This document shows, in pieces, positions 13,845 through 25,731 of a DNA stretch of 64,000 bases. The notes beneath the pieces are model-generated. The model worked only from the letters and a program-made list of their open reading frames with translations, had not been told where the DNA came from and ran no database searches. The position numbers were made by a program, and so were the translations under genes. The number at the start of each line of letters is the position of its first letter. Positions within the stretch are counted from its first letter, which is position 1. The DNA is from Bifiguratus adelaidae (lineage: Eukaryota; Mucoromycota; Endogonomycetes; Endogonales), in contig MVBO01000039.1 in NCBI GenBank assembly GCA_002261195.1, positions 47,686-111,685 on the forward strand, in the 5' to 3' direction.

Positions 13845-15538
13845 TCACAGCTTTGGCTTGTGAATAGACCCTATCGCAGGATTATATCAGTCAGTTATGA
13901 TGACAGTGGGGCTAAAGAGCGAACATACCCGTGACCGTAGACTTTTTGGCTGGTGTGGGCGCCATCCTAGGATCATCTACTTCTGGCACCGAGGGCGGCA
14001 AGGGTAATGTTCCGTGTAATACAGCTGAAAGCAGTTGGTGTGAGCGGTGAGCCCGATATAGGTGGCACGTACCATTCAAGTCGGCGTGGTCTGCATACCA
14101 CCTTATCCGATCCGCTTCCTTATCCGTGAGACCCTCTACATCAATGTCATGAGTCTTGACCTTGCCTGACTGCACTTGCACCTACTGTATTGCTCTCTTT
14201 CGTCGCTGGGGATAGACTTGGCCTTCATTGAGATCAAAAGCTGTGCATGTGAAAATGACCTTTTATGGCAATGGAAGGGTATGGTACAATGACAATCGAT
14301 GGAACTAGAGGGTACCTGTGTGGATGGCTTGGCGCTTCTGAGCGAGAAAGATAAAGGTATCATGTACATGTGTCTTCAGATCAATGTCTGAGAATGTCGA
14401 TTCGTTGATTTTGTCGCCCTACCATGGCATTAGCTCTAGTTACGGATAAGCCATCCTTTGACACTCACCATGATGAAGACGGATACAGAGAACAGCTGCT
14501 TGAACCAGCGCTTCCAATCATCTTGACCTTTGACGAGTCCATTCTCTGAGAGCACGTCAATGGCCATAGACATGAGCAGCTGCAACACAATGTCAATGTC
14601 CTCATGAAGATCGTCGATGGATGACCGAGTTACCTTCTTGTTCTGCATCTCTGGTGTGTCGCGCTTCTTTTTCGGCGATGGCGTGGAGGCTTTCTTGTCA
14701 TACAATGATGTAGTCGGCTAACGTTGAGCATGCATGTCAAGCTCTGCGTATTGCAATGTTCATCTACGTTTACCTGGCTACTATTGCCGTGTCCAGTATC
14801 AATGCCCGGCGACATGACACGGTCAATAATCTGCACCTTCTTTTCTTGCCTTGGTTCTTTTGTTTTTGGTTCTACGCTCAAGATTGACCGCGTCATCGCT
14901 TCTTGGACTCTCTTCTTGGCAGCATCCTCGTTAAGAGCTGTGATAGTTTCCAAACGCTTCCATTCGTTGGAGGAGGAGAAGGGGGTGGAAGTTGTGACAT
15001 GGACAGAGGGACTTGTGGGAGAGAGTATTTCCTCTACACTATCGTCGTCGACAAGCAACGCCGAGATGGGACGCTTGAGACCGTGAGGCGATGGTTCCTC
15101 ATTTCCCAAGACATCTTTTTCCAATGTCAGTGATAAAAGTGTCAGATCGGTCAAGGCTTGAAATTGGTCATCTGTCGGGAGAAGAAAAGCCAGCAATTGA
15201 AAGCTGACTCCTCCTGTGACTTCGTCAACGATAGGTGCAAGAGTGAGGAGAAAGAGTGTGGTTGTCGGAAACGGATAGTCGGGTCGGTCTGTGCGAGGTA
15301 CTATGTTACTTTTGCACATGGGTAATTGGCTGCGCTGAACACGTACCTGATGGTAGAAAGGGATTTTGATCTTCATGTTCCCTGTCTAATCTATCCAAAG
15401 GTTCGACAGAGACAATGAACGCCTTGAAGGGAGCCTTTCAAACGTTAGTAAACGAACAGGAGTGCAGACAGGACCTACCTTGCCACATGTTGAGCTAAAC
15501 AATCGTTTCAGTGTCGATTTGTTGGCTCGATCGGCCAT
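13845..15538 (-). CDS. Unrecognised multi-exon protein with low-complexity middle
   Basis: I do not recognise the family. The start at 15538 gives MADRANKSTLKRLFSSTCGK, spliced to FKAFIVSVEPLDRLDREHE and a beta-rich segment (YPFPTTTLFLLTLAPIVDE, SFQLLAFLLPTDDQF). A Ser/Thr/Pro-rich acidic linker follows, then a basic patch (SPKKKRDTPEMQNKK) that could be a nuclear localisation signal. The helical part reads DIDIVLQLLMSMAIDVLSEN, GLVKGQDDWKRWFKQLFSVS and INESTFSDIDLKTHVHDTFI, and the C-terminal tail is Pro-rich. The order (beta domain, disordered linker, helical C-terminus) loosely recalls replication factors of the Sld7/MTBP type, but this is only a resemblance. The C-terminus may instead end at 13912 if the last intron is retained. 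Confidence 0.45.
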
Positions 15539-15937
15539 GGTGTACCTGCAGGCAAACGTGAGCAAAATGTGCATACGTAGAGCCATCGTACCCTCTATAT
15601 ACATCCTTTGACCACATGTATTGATGGACATTACAAAGTTCACAGCTCGAAAGCAAGTGAAAGGCCACTTGAAAGCAGTGCTTTACCCTGCCGTGTCCTT
15701 TTCGAGCAAGCACGAGATCTGTAACCGAAACCAAATCAATCACTGGACGCAAGATTGATACTTTGCAAACCTTTCAATATCACTGTATCGTTTCTTCTAA
15801 TGTCTCCTCGCAGTATGCAATCCGCTTCCATGACGCGACAAGGCGCGTAAATGACAAAAGACGTGACAAGTCACATGGTCCGTGCACACTTTAAGAGCTT
15901 CTACTGCGCGTTTGACTTCACTCTTGGCCTTGTCTAG
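15539..15937. promoter_or_regulatory. Bidirectional promoter region
   Basis: A 399-base gap between two divergent starts (15538 minus, 15938 plus). It must hold both promoters and the 5' leaders. It also contains repeated GACGCGACA/GACGTGACA-like words near 15830-15870, whose meaning is unknown. Confidence 0.4.
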
Positions 15938-18900
15938 ATGCGATCGTCAAGGTTGTTCAGTTCCCAAAGCCATAGACCGGATAGGAATGAGTACGATTTA
16001 GACGATGACCAAGTGCGCTCGCCACGTCAAACGAGCCAACCATCAAGTCCTGTACTGCGTCAGGTGTGGTCTCCTACTGGTGGCATGAGTCCTTTTGGGG
16101 CCAGAAGAGTTTATCCATTGTCACCTCCAGCTGTTCAGAGTAGCGAGGAACCCAGTGCTGGTCTCTTGGACAACGCCGAACAGCCAGGCGAAGGAGGACA
16201 GGCAGAGAGCGGTTCTGAACGCGATTCTGAAGGAGACGTACCGCAGTCGCTCCTCTTTGAACAACCTCTTGAGGCTGCCGATGACAAAACATCGCCAGCG
16301 GCTGTTGCTTCTGAGGTGGCCAAGTCGAACCATATTTCATTCAGGACGACTCCAATCCTCTCAAGCCGACCGCGATCCGCCTATCCTGGATCTCAAGCAC
16401 CGACACAGATACCTCAATACGTTCGACACCTTCCCTCCAACAATGATCGATCCTCCTTTGACATCTATGGCCTTAGGCGGAAGGCTGCGCGTCCAGATAA
16501 CTGGAGACAGGCGTCTGTCTTTGGTGCTGGACTAGGCATTGGTACGAATGGACCCTATCAGGGTTCCGACGAGGGAACGCTACCTGCTGGACCAAGGGAC
16601 AATATCATGAGTGCTTTTACATCAAAGCCGGATAATCAACACGATATAGCCCAACGCGCAATGTGGAAGTGGGCAAATGTGCAAAACATGGATAACTTTC
16701 TCGGTCGTGTCTACTCGTTTTATACGGGTAAAGGCTACTGGTGTATACTTTTGGCAAGAGTGTTGAACCTACTGTAAGCTCAATATCCACATTATTGCCA
16801 TTGGGCTGACGTGCATTTGCAGTTCCTCTCTTTTCGTCATTGTCTTTTCAACCTTTCTCTTTGGATGCGTTCATCTTCAAAAAATACCACACCATCCTTC
16901 TTTAAGTGATGTGATAGAACCGCAATGTTTGAGCAGGTATGTATCCTATTTCCTTGATCCCTGCTTTTTCAAATTTGCTGAGCACTCTTTTATTTTCAGA
17001 ATGTCTGGAACGATGTGGCTATACTTGCTCGCATTCGGATCTTGGTGGATTTGGCAAGCGTTCCGCTTTGTTCTGGAGTTACCTTTTCTCGCAGACATGC
17101 ACAACTTTTATCAATATCTGCTGCATATACCCGACGTAAGTAAATCATCGGCAACGCCAAGGCACTACCTTACACTCTCTGCTGTCTCTAGACGGAAATG
17201 CAGACTACAAGTTGGGCTCATGTTGTGCAAAGGCTGATCGCCATAAGAGAGCAAAATCCAACCCTTTCTACAGTGTCACATCCCCGCCTTAATGCTCATG
17301 ATATTGCCAACCGCATCATGCGCCGCGATAATTATTTGATTGCGCTCTTCAACAAAGATATCCTCAACCTTCAAGTGCCCGTATTCGGTGGACCGAATAG
17401 TATCTTACCTTCCTTTATACGAGAAATCGTACCTGGGCTTGGTGTGAAACCCGTCTTCACGAGGGATCTTGAGTGGAATGTAGGATTCTGTGTCCTCAAT
17501 TATGTCTTTGATGACCAGGGTCAAGTGCGGAAGAAGTTTCTCCGAGATCGGCAGCGGCAAGATCTCGTCGTTGGGTACGTACACTGTACCGCTGCAGCCA
17601 CATTACTGATGATACTCTTCAGGTTACGTCGCCGCTTTGTCGCCATGGGTCTGTTGAACGCTGTTTGCGCCCCGTTTGTGCTCGTATACCTCGTCATCAC
17701 TTACTTCCTCCGCTATTTCGAAGAGTATCATAAGAACCCAAGTTCTATCGGCTCTCGATCGTACACATTGTTCGCACAATGGAAACTGCGCGAATTCAAT
17801 GAACTACCACATTTGTTCAAGCGAAGATTACATGCTACCTATGACGATGGGATGGCATATCTTGACCAGTTCCCCAAGGAGAAGACCACCATGATTGCTC
17901 GCTTCGTCGCTTTCATTTCCGGCTCTTTCACCGCAGTTCTCGTGTTGATCAGCGTGGTTGATTCTGAACTCTTCAATTTCGAAATTACACCCGGACGAAC
18001 CGTTTTCTTATACATCACAGTGTTTGGTAGTATCTTTGCTGTTAGTCGCGGTATGATCCCGGACGAGCGCATGGTCTTTGATCCAACAAGTACAATGTTG
18101 CGAGTGGTGGAGCATACCCATTACATTCCCAGTCATTGGCGTGGGAACCTGCATACCGAGCAAGTGCGGCAAGAGTATGGCCAAATGTTTGAGCTCAAGC
18201 TCACTATATTCTTTACGGAGCTGCTCAGTGTCCTTTTTACGCCATGGATCTTACTGTTTTCACTTCCGCAAAGTAGCGAAGCCATCATTGACTTCTTTCG
18301 CGAATTTACGGTGCACGTGGATGGAGTGGGTTACGTGTGCAGCTTCGCCGTCTTTGACTTTCGAAAGCACGGAAATGCGAAATACGGTGCTCCCGTTGAA
18401 GGTGTTGACGACTACTGGGTCAGTAAGGAAGGCAAGATGGAGAAGAGCTTCCTCAACTTTAAGGTCTGTTATGATAAGTCTGTTGACCACTCCCATCTCA
18501 TCTGCTCTTTGTCTAGGCGAACAATCCCGAGTGGCAACCGGCAGACCCTTCTGGATCGTTGTATCTCAGCCGTCTACATGAACTTGTCCCCAATGCTACG
18601 AGGTCAGATGCTGACGACCACAATGGTTTACCCCGAAACAGCGTCGTCGATTCAATCTTACAAAAGTCTGCCTTGCCAAACTTTGGAGTGACGGCCAAGC
18701 GACCAGTTCAACGATACAACTCCGGGTTGGACTCAAATGGAAATGAGTTCAGCATCATGGCTCAACCTGGTGCACGATTCATTCCGCGGTCCATGGGACA
18801 CCCTAGCCATCTCTACACCGAATCCGATAACGGCGGTAGCCAATATCCTCTGAATGGAGATCAAGCGGGCAGACACCAGGGTTCGGCAAACAACAGTTCG

Positions 18901-19122
18901 GATCAGGAGAATGATCCATTATACCAAGATCAATCGCTGGATGATCATAATGAACAGAACACGACCCACTTTTCCGGTGCTTTAGACGGATCCTACGGTG
19001 CAGGTGATTTGGTGGTTGATACACGCAAGACGGATGACGAAGTCGAAGGAGACCGGAATATGGGCGTATACGGTCTTTTGAACAGGGTTTATGAGCTCAA
19101 TAATCCCGGAGGCGTGGCATAA
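15938..19122 (+). CDS. ATG9: Autophagy lipid scramblase Atg9
   Basis: Atg9 is the multi-spanning scramblase of autophagosome-seeding vesicles. The first exon is a disordered, Ser/Pro/acidic N-terminus of about 230 residues ending WKWANVQNMDNFLGRVYSFY, the family entry to the membrane core. Further exons give SSLFVIVFSTFLFGCVHLQK, MSGTMWLYLLAFGSWWIWQA, HDIANRIMRRDNYLIALFN, DRQRQDLVVG and LRRRFVAMGLLNAVCAPFVL. The later core has ARFVAFISGSFTAVLVLISV, TELLSVLFTPWILLFSLPQS and DGVGYVCSFAVFDFRKHGN. The C-terminal tail, after a short intron near 18465-18516, is disordered, Asn/Ser/Asp-rich and ends NNPGGVA. All core signatures are intact. Confidence 0.95.
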
Positions 19123-19531
19123 TGCCGAGGTGTATCGAATGGCTTACAGACGACGCTGCTCAGTGATAGTCAAGAGATGGCGAAGTAATGTACATACAAA
19201 CATAATATACATGTAGATCATGGGAATTCTAGAATTTATGTTGACACGATTAGGCATTGACCGTGAAACGTCCATATCAGCAGTTGCCAACACATGTGCC
19301 GGTCAACGATGGCGCGCTTCGGATGAACGCCGATCGTTTCCTTAACAGCTGGCGCGGAATTTTAGTTCTCCCTAAGTGCATACGGCCGACGGATTAGGGT
19401 TAAAGCTGTCAAGATTGGCAATATCCGAGAACTGCGCGATGATGCGACGCGTGTACCGTGTTCGGGATATTAGGTGTCATGGTGATATAAAAGAATGGTC
19501 CGTGTGCAGCGCTTTGATCACTCAGGAAGTC
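19123..19531. other. Intergenic, ATG9 3' end to SDR promoter
   Basis: About 410 bases. The first part is ATG9 3' UTR. An upstream in-frame ATG-less extension of the SDR frame exists here but does not look coding. Confidence 0.4.
19394..19402 (+). promoter_or_regulatory. Telobox-like TTAGGGTTA
   Basis: TTAGGGTTA lies 138 bases before the SDR start at 19532. Similar words are bound by Myb/TRF-like factors in fungi. A single short match, so weak. Confidence 0.2.
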
Positions 19532-20590
19532 ATGTCCACTGAACACTTTCGGAAATTAGGATTGCCTTTGACCAAGGAGGAAGAGCCAGAAGGATACCGA
19601 ACCACCGCCGCTGATGTGATGAATAATCTGCCAGCATCAAGCTTCGTCCAAGGCAAGACCTTTATTGTTACTGGAGGCCATGTTGGTTTGGGCGAAGGAA
19701 CGACCAGAGCGCTAGCGGCGCATGGCGCCAAGGCAGTCATTGGCTCGCGAAATCAAGCCAAGGCTGAGGAATCTATCCGCTCCATTCAATCGGCTTATCC
19801 CAAAGCTGATATTCGCTTCATCCATATTGATCTCTCTGATCTGGAGTCTGTTCAGCAGTTTGCGCAAAATTTCCGTAAACAAGGCTTGCCTTTGCATGGA
19901 ATAGTCTGCAACGCGGGAATTATGGCAGTCCCCTATGGAAAGACCAAGCAAGGCTTTGAAATGCATTTTGGTACCAATCACATTAGTCATTTTCTCCTGA
20001 TCAAGCTCCTGATTGACGATATCGTGAAAAGTGGCGAAGGACGTGTGGTGTGCCTCAGTTCGAAAGCACATGATCGATCGGACGTGCATTTTGAGGATGT
20101 GGGTTTCAACAATGGCCAGGACTATGATCCAATGACGGGATACGCTCAGAGCAAAACGGCGAACATTTTATGCGCCAAGGCATTCAACAAAATCTACAGC
20201 GCTAAAAGGGTCGAATGCTTTGCGGTTCATCCAGGCAAGTAGGAGATTTCTCAATGTGTTTTGTGAGCGCCATGGTTAACCTGCAGAGCAGGCATTGTCA
20301 TTACTCCGCTAAGTCAACACATTGGCACGACTGGCATGGTTGCATTCAGCATGCTTGACCCCGAGGGAAACCCGAATCCAGGATTGAAGACAGTCGCAGA
20401 AGGAGCAGCAACGCAGGTGTACGCGTTGACTTCGCCAGAGCTCGATGGAATGGGTGGTACATATCTGGCGGATTGCCATGTATCCGAGCCTCTGAACGAT
20501 CAAGCGCGAGACAATTCCGGTGAATATAGCAAGCATCTCTTTGATCTGACGGAAAAGCTAATTGAGCCATTCATGAGTCAATACTGTTAG
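19532..20590 (+). CDS. Short-chain dehydrogenase/reductase (retinol dehydrogenase/WWOX-like)
   Basis: An NAD(P)-dependent oxidoreductase with a Rossmann fold; the substrate is unknown. The cofactor motif is TGGHVGLGEG (TGxxxGxG) near residue 50, followed by ALAAHGAKAVIGSRNQAKAE and the DLSDLESVQQFA segment (conserved Asp). Next come CNAGIM (NNAG-type), SSKAHDRS (catalytic Ser region), and YAQSKTANIL, which holds the catalytic YxxxK. After an intron near 20238 the C-terminal part has GMVAFSMLDPEGNPNPGLKT and ALTSPELDGMGGTYLADC, as in the retinol dehydrogenase 11-14 group of fungal SDRs. The start MSTEHFRKLG was chosen over the upstream frame because the extension has no domain content. About 330 residues, within the usual range. 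Confidence 0.85.
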
Positions 20591-20929
20591 ACTCGATGAT
20601 GGATATCGCTCACACCTATAGAATAGACCGAGTCATGGTGTTATAATTCTTCCGTGTTACCTGTACAAAAGAAATAGACATAGAAGGATACTTTCACACT
20701 GCTCGAGCATAGGACACATGGCTTATTGCTATCCAAGAGTAGTTAGCCATGTCCAGCGAATACATTGTCAATGTCAAATGGACCGTCTGAGTTGAGCTAT
20801 ACCCTAACCCAAAAATCTTTCAGTTTTAATTAATAAAGACTACAGCACGCATTCTTTTATCCGCAGCCTCGCAAGATTTGCTTCCTTCCCTTGCTTCACA
20901 GATATCTCTTCGGAGGAACTGTTATAAAT
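20591..20929. other. Intergenic, SDR 3' end and uL15 promoter
   Basis: About 340 bases. A telobox-like motif lies at 20801-20810. No gene is seen. Confidence 0.5.
20801..20810 (+). promoter_or_regulatory. Telobox-like ACCCTAACCC in ribosomal protein gene promoter
   Basis: ACCCTAACCC lies 120 bases before the uL15 start. In many fungi, Tbf1-type factors bind telomere-like TTAGGG/CCCTAA words in ribosomal protein promoters. The placement fits that known pattern; binding itself is inferred. Confidence 0.45.
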
Positions 20930-21776
20930 ATGGTGAGTATCATAGACGATGAAGGGTGAGATGACCGATGGACAATGTCTGGACATGCTGTATGGAGGAA
21001 AGATGATCATTTGGACGGGAGAGATGGATGGATGGAAATGCGTTGGTCCATCCATCAGACGATCAATCGCAAAGACATCCATCCGATACCGCAACCATGC
21101 ACAACGCCGTCAGCCGATCATTCTCACGGACTGTGAGCCGTTGGGACTCTTTTAGGGGCTGAAAATGCCTTGGTCTCCATGGCATGTCCTTTGGAGCAGA
21201 CCTCCGTCAGGCCATCTTCACTCTCCCCCACATCTCTGCTAATCCTCATTGCCTTTCTCCTTTTAGCCTACCAGACTTCACCACAACAGAAAGAAGCGTG
21301 GACACGTGTCTGCCGGTCACGGTCGTGTCGGTAAGTAGAGGCGATCTCCGCAAAAGCTTGGACTACATGATGGCTGATCACTGACATCGTTGCAACCTAC
21401 AGGTAAGCACAGAAAGCACCCTGGTGGTCGTGGTCTTGCTGGTGGTCAACACCATCACCGTATCAACATGGATAAGTACCATCCTGGTTACTTTGGTAAA
21501 GTCGGTATGCGCCACTTCCACCTTACACGCAACTCCTACCACCGCCCCGTTGTCAACATCGACAAGCTCTGGACCCTGGTCTCCGAAGACGTTCGTGAGA
21601 AATACAAGAACGCCGAAAAGGTCCCTGTCATTGATACCTTGGCTGCTGGCTACGGCAAAGTGCTTGGAAAGGGTCGTCTTCCCGAGCAACCTGTCATTGT
21701 CAAGGCTCGCTTCGTGTCCCGTCGTGCCGAGAACAAGATCAAGGAAGTCGGTGGTGCTGTCGAGCTCGTTGCTTAA
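20930..21776 (+). CDS. RPL28: 60S ribosomal protein uL15 (L27a/Rpl28)
   Basis: A core large-subunit ribosomal protein. Exon 1 is just the ATG (20930-20932), followed at once by GTGAGT, a structure common in fungal ribosomal protein genes. Intron 1 is 334 bases, much longer than others here. Exon 2 starts at 21267 with [20 protein letters not shown]. After a second intron (about 21331-21402) comes [20 protein letters not shown] with [20 protein letters not shown], the family signature. The protein ends GGAVELVA, about 149 residues, the standard length. The long first intron holds a 10-bp hairpin, described separately. Confidence 0.95.
21027..21056 (+). repeat. 10-bp inverted repeat in the uL15 first intron
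   Basis: GATGGATGGA (21027-21036) and TCCATCCATC (21047-21056) are perfect inverted copies around a 10-base loop. A second small stem (CTCAC/GTGAG) lies at 21123-21137. Both sit in the intron and would fold in the pre-mRNA. Confidence 0.5.
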
Positions 21777-22194
21777 AGCACTCAACATCTACGGCAGTGC
21801 TTTGCGCCTGTATTGACAACGTTGTATCATTAGCGTCGGTGCAGGTCTAGAGTATCTGGAAATAAAAATAGTCATTCACGCAAGTGCATCCTGTTGAGCA
21901 GTCCTAATGGCAATTGCATCGCCAGGTGAGGTCAGATGATTCCGATATAGTCTTCCCGCACGTTCGACAGAATTATCTAGCACCACATGTACGTTTCCAT
22001 TTATTCACGGTATCTTCTTTATCCTTGCTTCTGTCTAGACATGACCGAGCACACGACTGGAAATGAGTATAAAACGAACAGACGCAAAGATTTCTGCAAA
22101 CCGCACTCGCGCAACGGTATGACGCGCAGGGTCATGAAAAATCTAGATGACAAAGACCGGTATCCTAAATCGCATACTGGTCGCTCAAATGTAC
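21777..22194. other. Intergenic, convergent 3' flanks of uL15 and Argonaute
   Basis: About 420 bases between converging stops. It holds an AATAAAAATA polyadenylation-like stretch near 21862 for the uL15 gene. No other feature is seen. Confidence 0.5.
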
Positions 22195-25100
22195 CACATA
22201 ACCTGCAAACAGCATCTAGCTTTAGCGCGTCGAGTTATCGATAGCTCGCACTTACGTTGGAGAGGTTCTTATTTAATTGATCGTAAGAATCACTAGGGAG
22301 CGCGCTATCCGAGCCGCTGGTACTCGAAGGATTCTCCCAATCATTGATGTCTTTTGCGTGAGATCTATGCGTAAAGGAAAATCGTAAGTTTCACCTTGCC
22401 GAATATTGAGTCAAAATTTGTTCACCTGGCGCGATATCCAGCCAGATCCGCATGATAGACGCAAGGAACCACACTGACGGCTCTCGTGCATCGCGTAAAG
22501 AGATAACAGAGACGATAGGTGAAGTCTTGGAGAGCATCAGCCGTAAAGGCATTTTCATCATGCAACACCTGATAATGTGTCGGACGCGACGTGCCTTGAA
22601 TGCCAGCATGGGACTGCAAGACTGCAAAGGCATCAGACCAAGATTGGTAATGATCGGCTACTGCCAGCTGCTTCGAGCAACTTACAAAAGTCAAATTGGT
22701 AGGGATGACAAATGACATTCTCCACCACTGTTCCCGGCTTGCAATTCGACGAACTATCCTTGTCATCGTTGCCCATTGGGAACAGACGAGTGTGATGACG
22801 TTTCTGGACCTGTTGCATTGAGTATGAGCAACCGGGCCAAAGTCATTGGGACACATGACGACTTACGGCGACATAGGTTATTTTGGGATTATAAGTCTCT
22901 GCCAATGCCTTGACGGCCTCTGAAGGCGCAATGAGTCTAGTGCACCACCATGATTTAAACTTACTCTTGAGTTGATCAATCTCCGTGGTCTTGATGCTTT
23001 CATACATCCCCTCGGATACCCCATCTCGGTAAATGATAATTCGACCTGGTTGTCGGTTTGTATCCTTGTAGAATTGCTTGAGTAGATCAACAACCATGGT
23101 TCCAAAAGCTTGAATGACCTCCTGACGGCTGTCTTGGTGGTGAAGACGCACGTTATAGCGACTGCACCATCGGTCAACAGATCCTACAACGACCGCGGTG
23201 GACGGCATGCGCGAGCCAACCGGGGGATGGGTAACTATAGATCATGGCGATAAGTAGGACCGAATGAAATGCTGCTCTCTATCTCACCATCTGCACCAAT
23301 GACTATGGTGGGACCCTGGTTAAACCAGGTCCCGAGATTATCACCTGCCAGCTTTGCATTTTCGCCGCCAAGCTTCATGTTAATCTTGAGGACCACATTG
23401 GTAACGTATTGATTAAAGCCTTGAGGTTTTCGAAGTTTTGCAAGATTCATGCATTGCGTGACAATGCCTTGAGTACAATCACCCCAGCGTTTGACCACAT
23501 GATAAGCAGCTGAATTGTCGCTTGGAAGAACACAGACGATCAAGCTTGGAGGAACACCTTGAGCTTTGGTCGCCTGGGCGAAGGCCTGATTGAGAAACTT
23601 TGTACAAAGCAATGAGTCATTGGGATAAATAAACGGGACAATGCCGCCGGACAACATACTTGCGGCACATTTCCTTGCGGGTTACCAAAGATAGGTTTTG
23701 GTTTAGTCTTCACAGCCATGCCTGACGCAGAATGAGCAGCCGTCTTGACAGACTTTCCTAAAGATCTTACCCAGATTGGTCATGACAGTATAGCATTCGT
23801 CGATCATCCTCGTAATGGCGAGCTGTTCTCTGTCGTTGACAAGCGCAACAACTCCCCAATTATCCAAAGTTGCCCCTTTGGTGAGCTTGCAAGTTGTCAG
23901 TAACATCAAACGTGCACTGAGAGTGATGCATACCTTCGATCCGACGTAATTCCATTGGTCTCTATTTGCAGTAAATACTCCCTTTCCAGATGATACTTTG
24001 GGCGTTGGCAGAATCCGGGCTACCGCCATATGTCAGACGTTTACTGAATACTCCTGGACATGTGCGAACTTACCTGGAACCTTTGTCATTTCCGCATGGT
24101 TGATTCGGACTCCCCATTCCTTCAGGACCGGATCGTTTGCATAATCCATCTCTTTGACAAGCCTGGTTATCTTATTTACACGTTCCTGAGGCTTGCTTGT
24201 TGTGCGTTGAATCATGTCTTTGGTCTGGGCCGGATTAAGTTTCTTGCGGTAGACTTGATCTGAGTGATCGTCAATAACCTTGATGCATCGCAGATGTGAC
24301 CCTTCATTACCTGGAACAACCTCACAGACATCGATGGGTATTTGCGTCTTTATGTTACTCGCAGGTATAACGCAAGGCATGTTCTTGTACTCCAAGTCCT
24401 TGTTGTACTTGGACTTGAAATACTCGATTACGGAGATCTTTTGCCCATTTTCATCCTTGAAAAAAGTGTTTTGCGCCGAGGTCTTGGCGAGCTTGTAAAA
24501 CTTGTACTGCGGCTTGATATTGCCACGATGGGTAACTTGGAATCTCACGTCGCGAAGTGCCTGCGCGAGCATATTGAGCATGAAGACGGCCACAAAGCAC
24601 CTACCTACCTTGTTCACTCTATTGACGTCTTCATCGCGCAGGCTGGTCAATGCCATACCATCCTTTCCCAAGATGCTTTTGATGGTATCGATCAATGGGC
24701 CGGAAGTCCAAACTGTCGATGCAGCAGTATCTACATTTACAAGCATTTGACCTGCGTATAGCGTTGGGCATCAGACAGTGGTGTGCAAGTGTTGTAGAAA
24801 GTTACCCATAGGCTGTCCATTCTCATCCAATCCGCCAGGACGGGCACTTTGAAAGAGTCCCTTGACGATGGAAATTCCACCAGGGATGGCCTCGGTATCC
24901 GATCTCAAAAACGACGTGCGGCCCACGGTGAAGAACTTTGTACGCGTCTGCGTGCGGAGGATGGTGTCCAACACGGTCACGATAACGCTCGCCTCAGACG
25001 TTGGCTTCTGTCCAGCCAACAACGCTGACAGTTTCTCTAAGCCAATGGTAGCTACATGCATCATCTTGATCTGATACTCGTCCACTTTGCCATTGGGTCT

Positions 25101-25614
25101 GGGTAGAGTGACCTAAGGCGACGCGTAAATTATCATCCCTACCATGGATTCAACACCTACTCGACAGTTTTGGGCTTCGTTCGGTAGCTTTTGAAAATAG
25201 TAGACATTAGCTACGCCATCAAAAGCAGGGTGTATGCGGCCTTGCAAAGCCTTTGTGACCCATTCGTTGTAAATGCGGAAACACTTGGCCTTTGGAATCT
25301 TGCCAGGACCTCGCGCTTTGTCTTGCTTCGGTTGTGCGTCAGCATCTACGACTTCTGAAATCTCCACAGAGTAATGGTAGAAGGGACCTTTTGGGAGCTA
25401 AATGACGGTAGAGTGATTAGCAAACAGCCCAAAATGCTCTACACGATAGTTCCCAAAGAATGCAGGCAACCAAAAGGACCGTGTATGCGGGTTCAAAGAG
25501 TCACAAAACTACCTGGGGCATACGATAATAGTTGGCCATGACGGTCGTTGACTTTCCTAGCTTGCCCAGAGCCTTTGGTCGCCGAGGAATCTCGACCTTT
25601 GTTTCCTCCAACAT
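22195..25614 (-). CDS. AGO: Argonaute (PAZ-PIWI), slicer-competent
   Basis: The small-RNA-guided effector of RNA silencing. The start at 25614 gives [20 protein letters not shown], a short N-terminus without an RGG tail. The N and linker domains follow ([45 protein letters not shown]). The PAZ domain includes [20 protein letters not shown]. The MID part has [20 protein letters not shown]. In PIWI all four catalytic residues are visible: Asp in VIGADVTHPP (split by an intron after the Asp), Glu in [10 protein letters not shown], Asp in [11 protein letters not shown], and His in [12 protein letters not shown]. So target cleavage is possible. The C-terminus is best modelled through a GTAAGT/GCAG intron to VMWYI and stop, like the aromatic ends of other Argonautes. 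Roughly ten exons. Confidence 0.92.
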
Positions 25615-25731
25615 GTTGAAGTGAACATGGAGAGAAGCAACGAAGCTGAACAGTCGGTCCCAATTTGCCTTTTATAGTATATGTGCCAAAGTAACGGTGC
25701 AGAACCATGTCGATCCTCTCTATACATACAT

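Noticed and set aside
14724..15086. 120-codon open frame on plus
   Set aside because: Antisense to the Ser/Thr-rich linker of the minus-strand gene; no own motif or start context.
20933..21266. C/D box snoRNA in the uL15 intron
   Set aside because: Only imperfect C-box words (AGATGATC, ACGATGA) are present, without a terminal stem pairing C and D boxes.
24342..24761. 139-codon open frame on plus
   Set aside because: Antisense to Argonaute coding exons with clear PAZ motifs.
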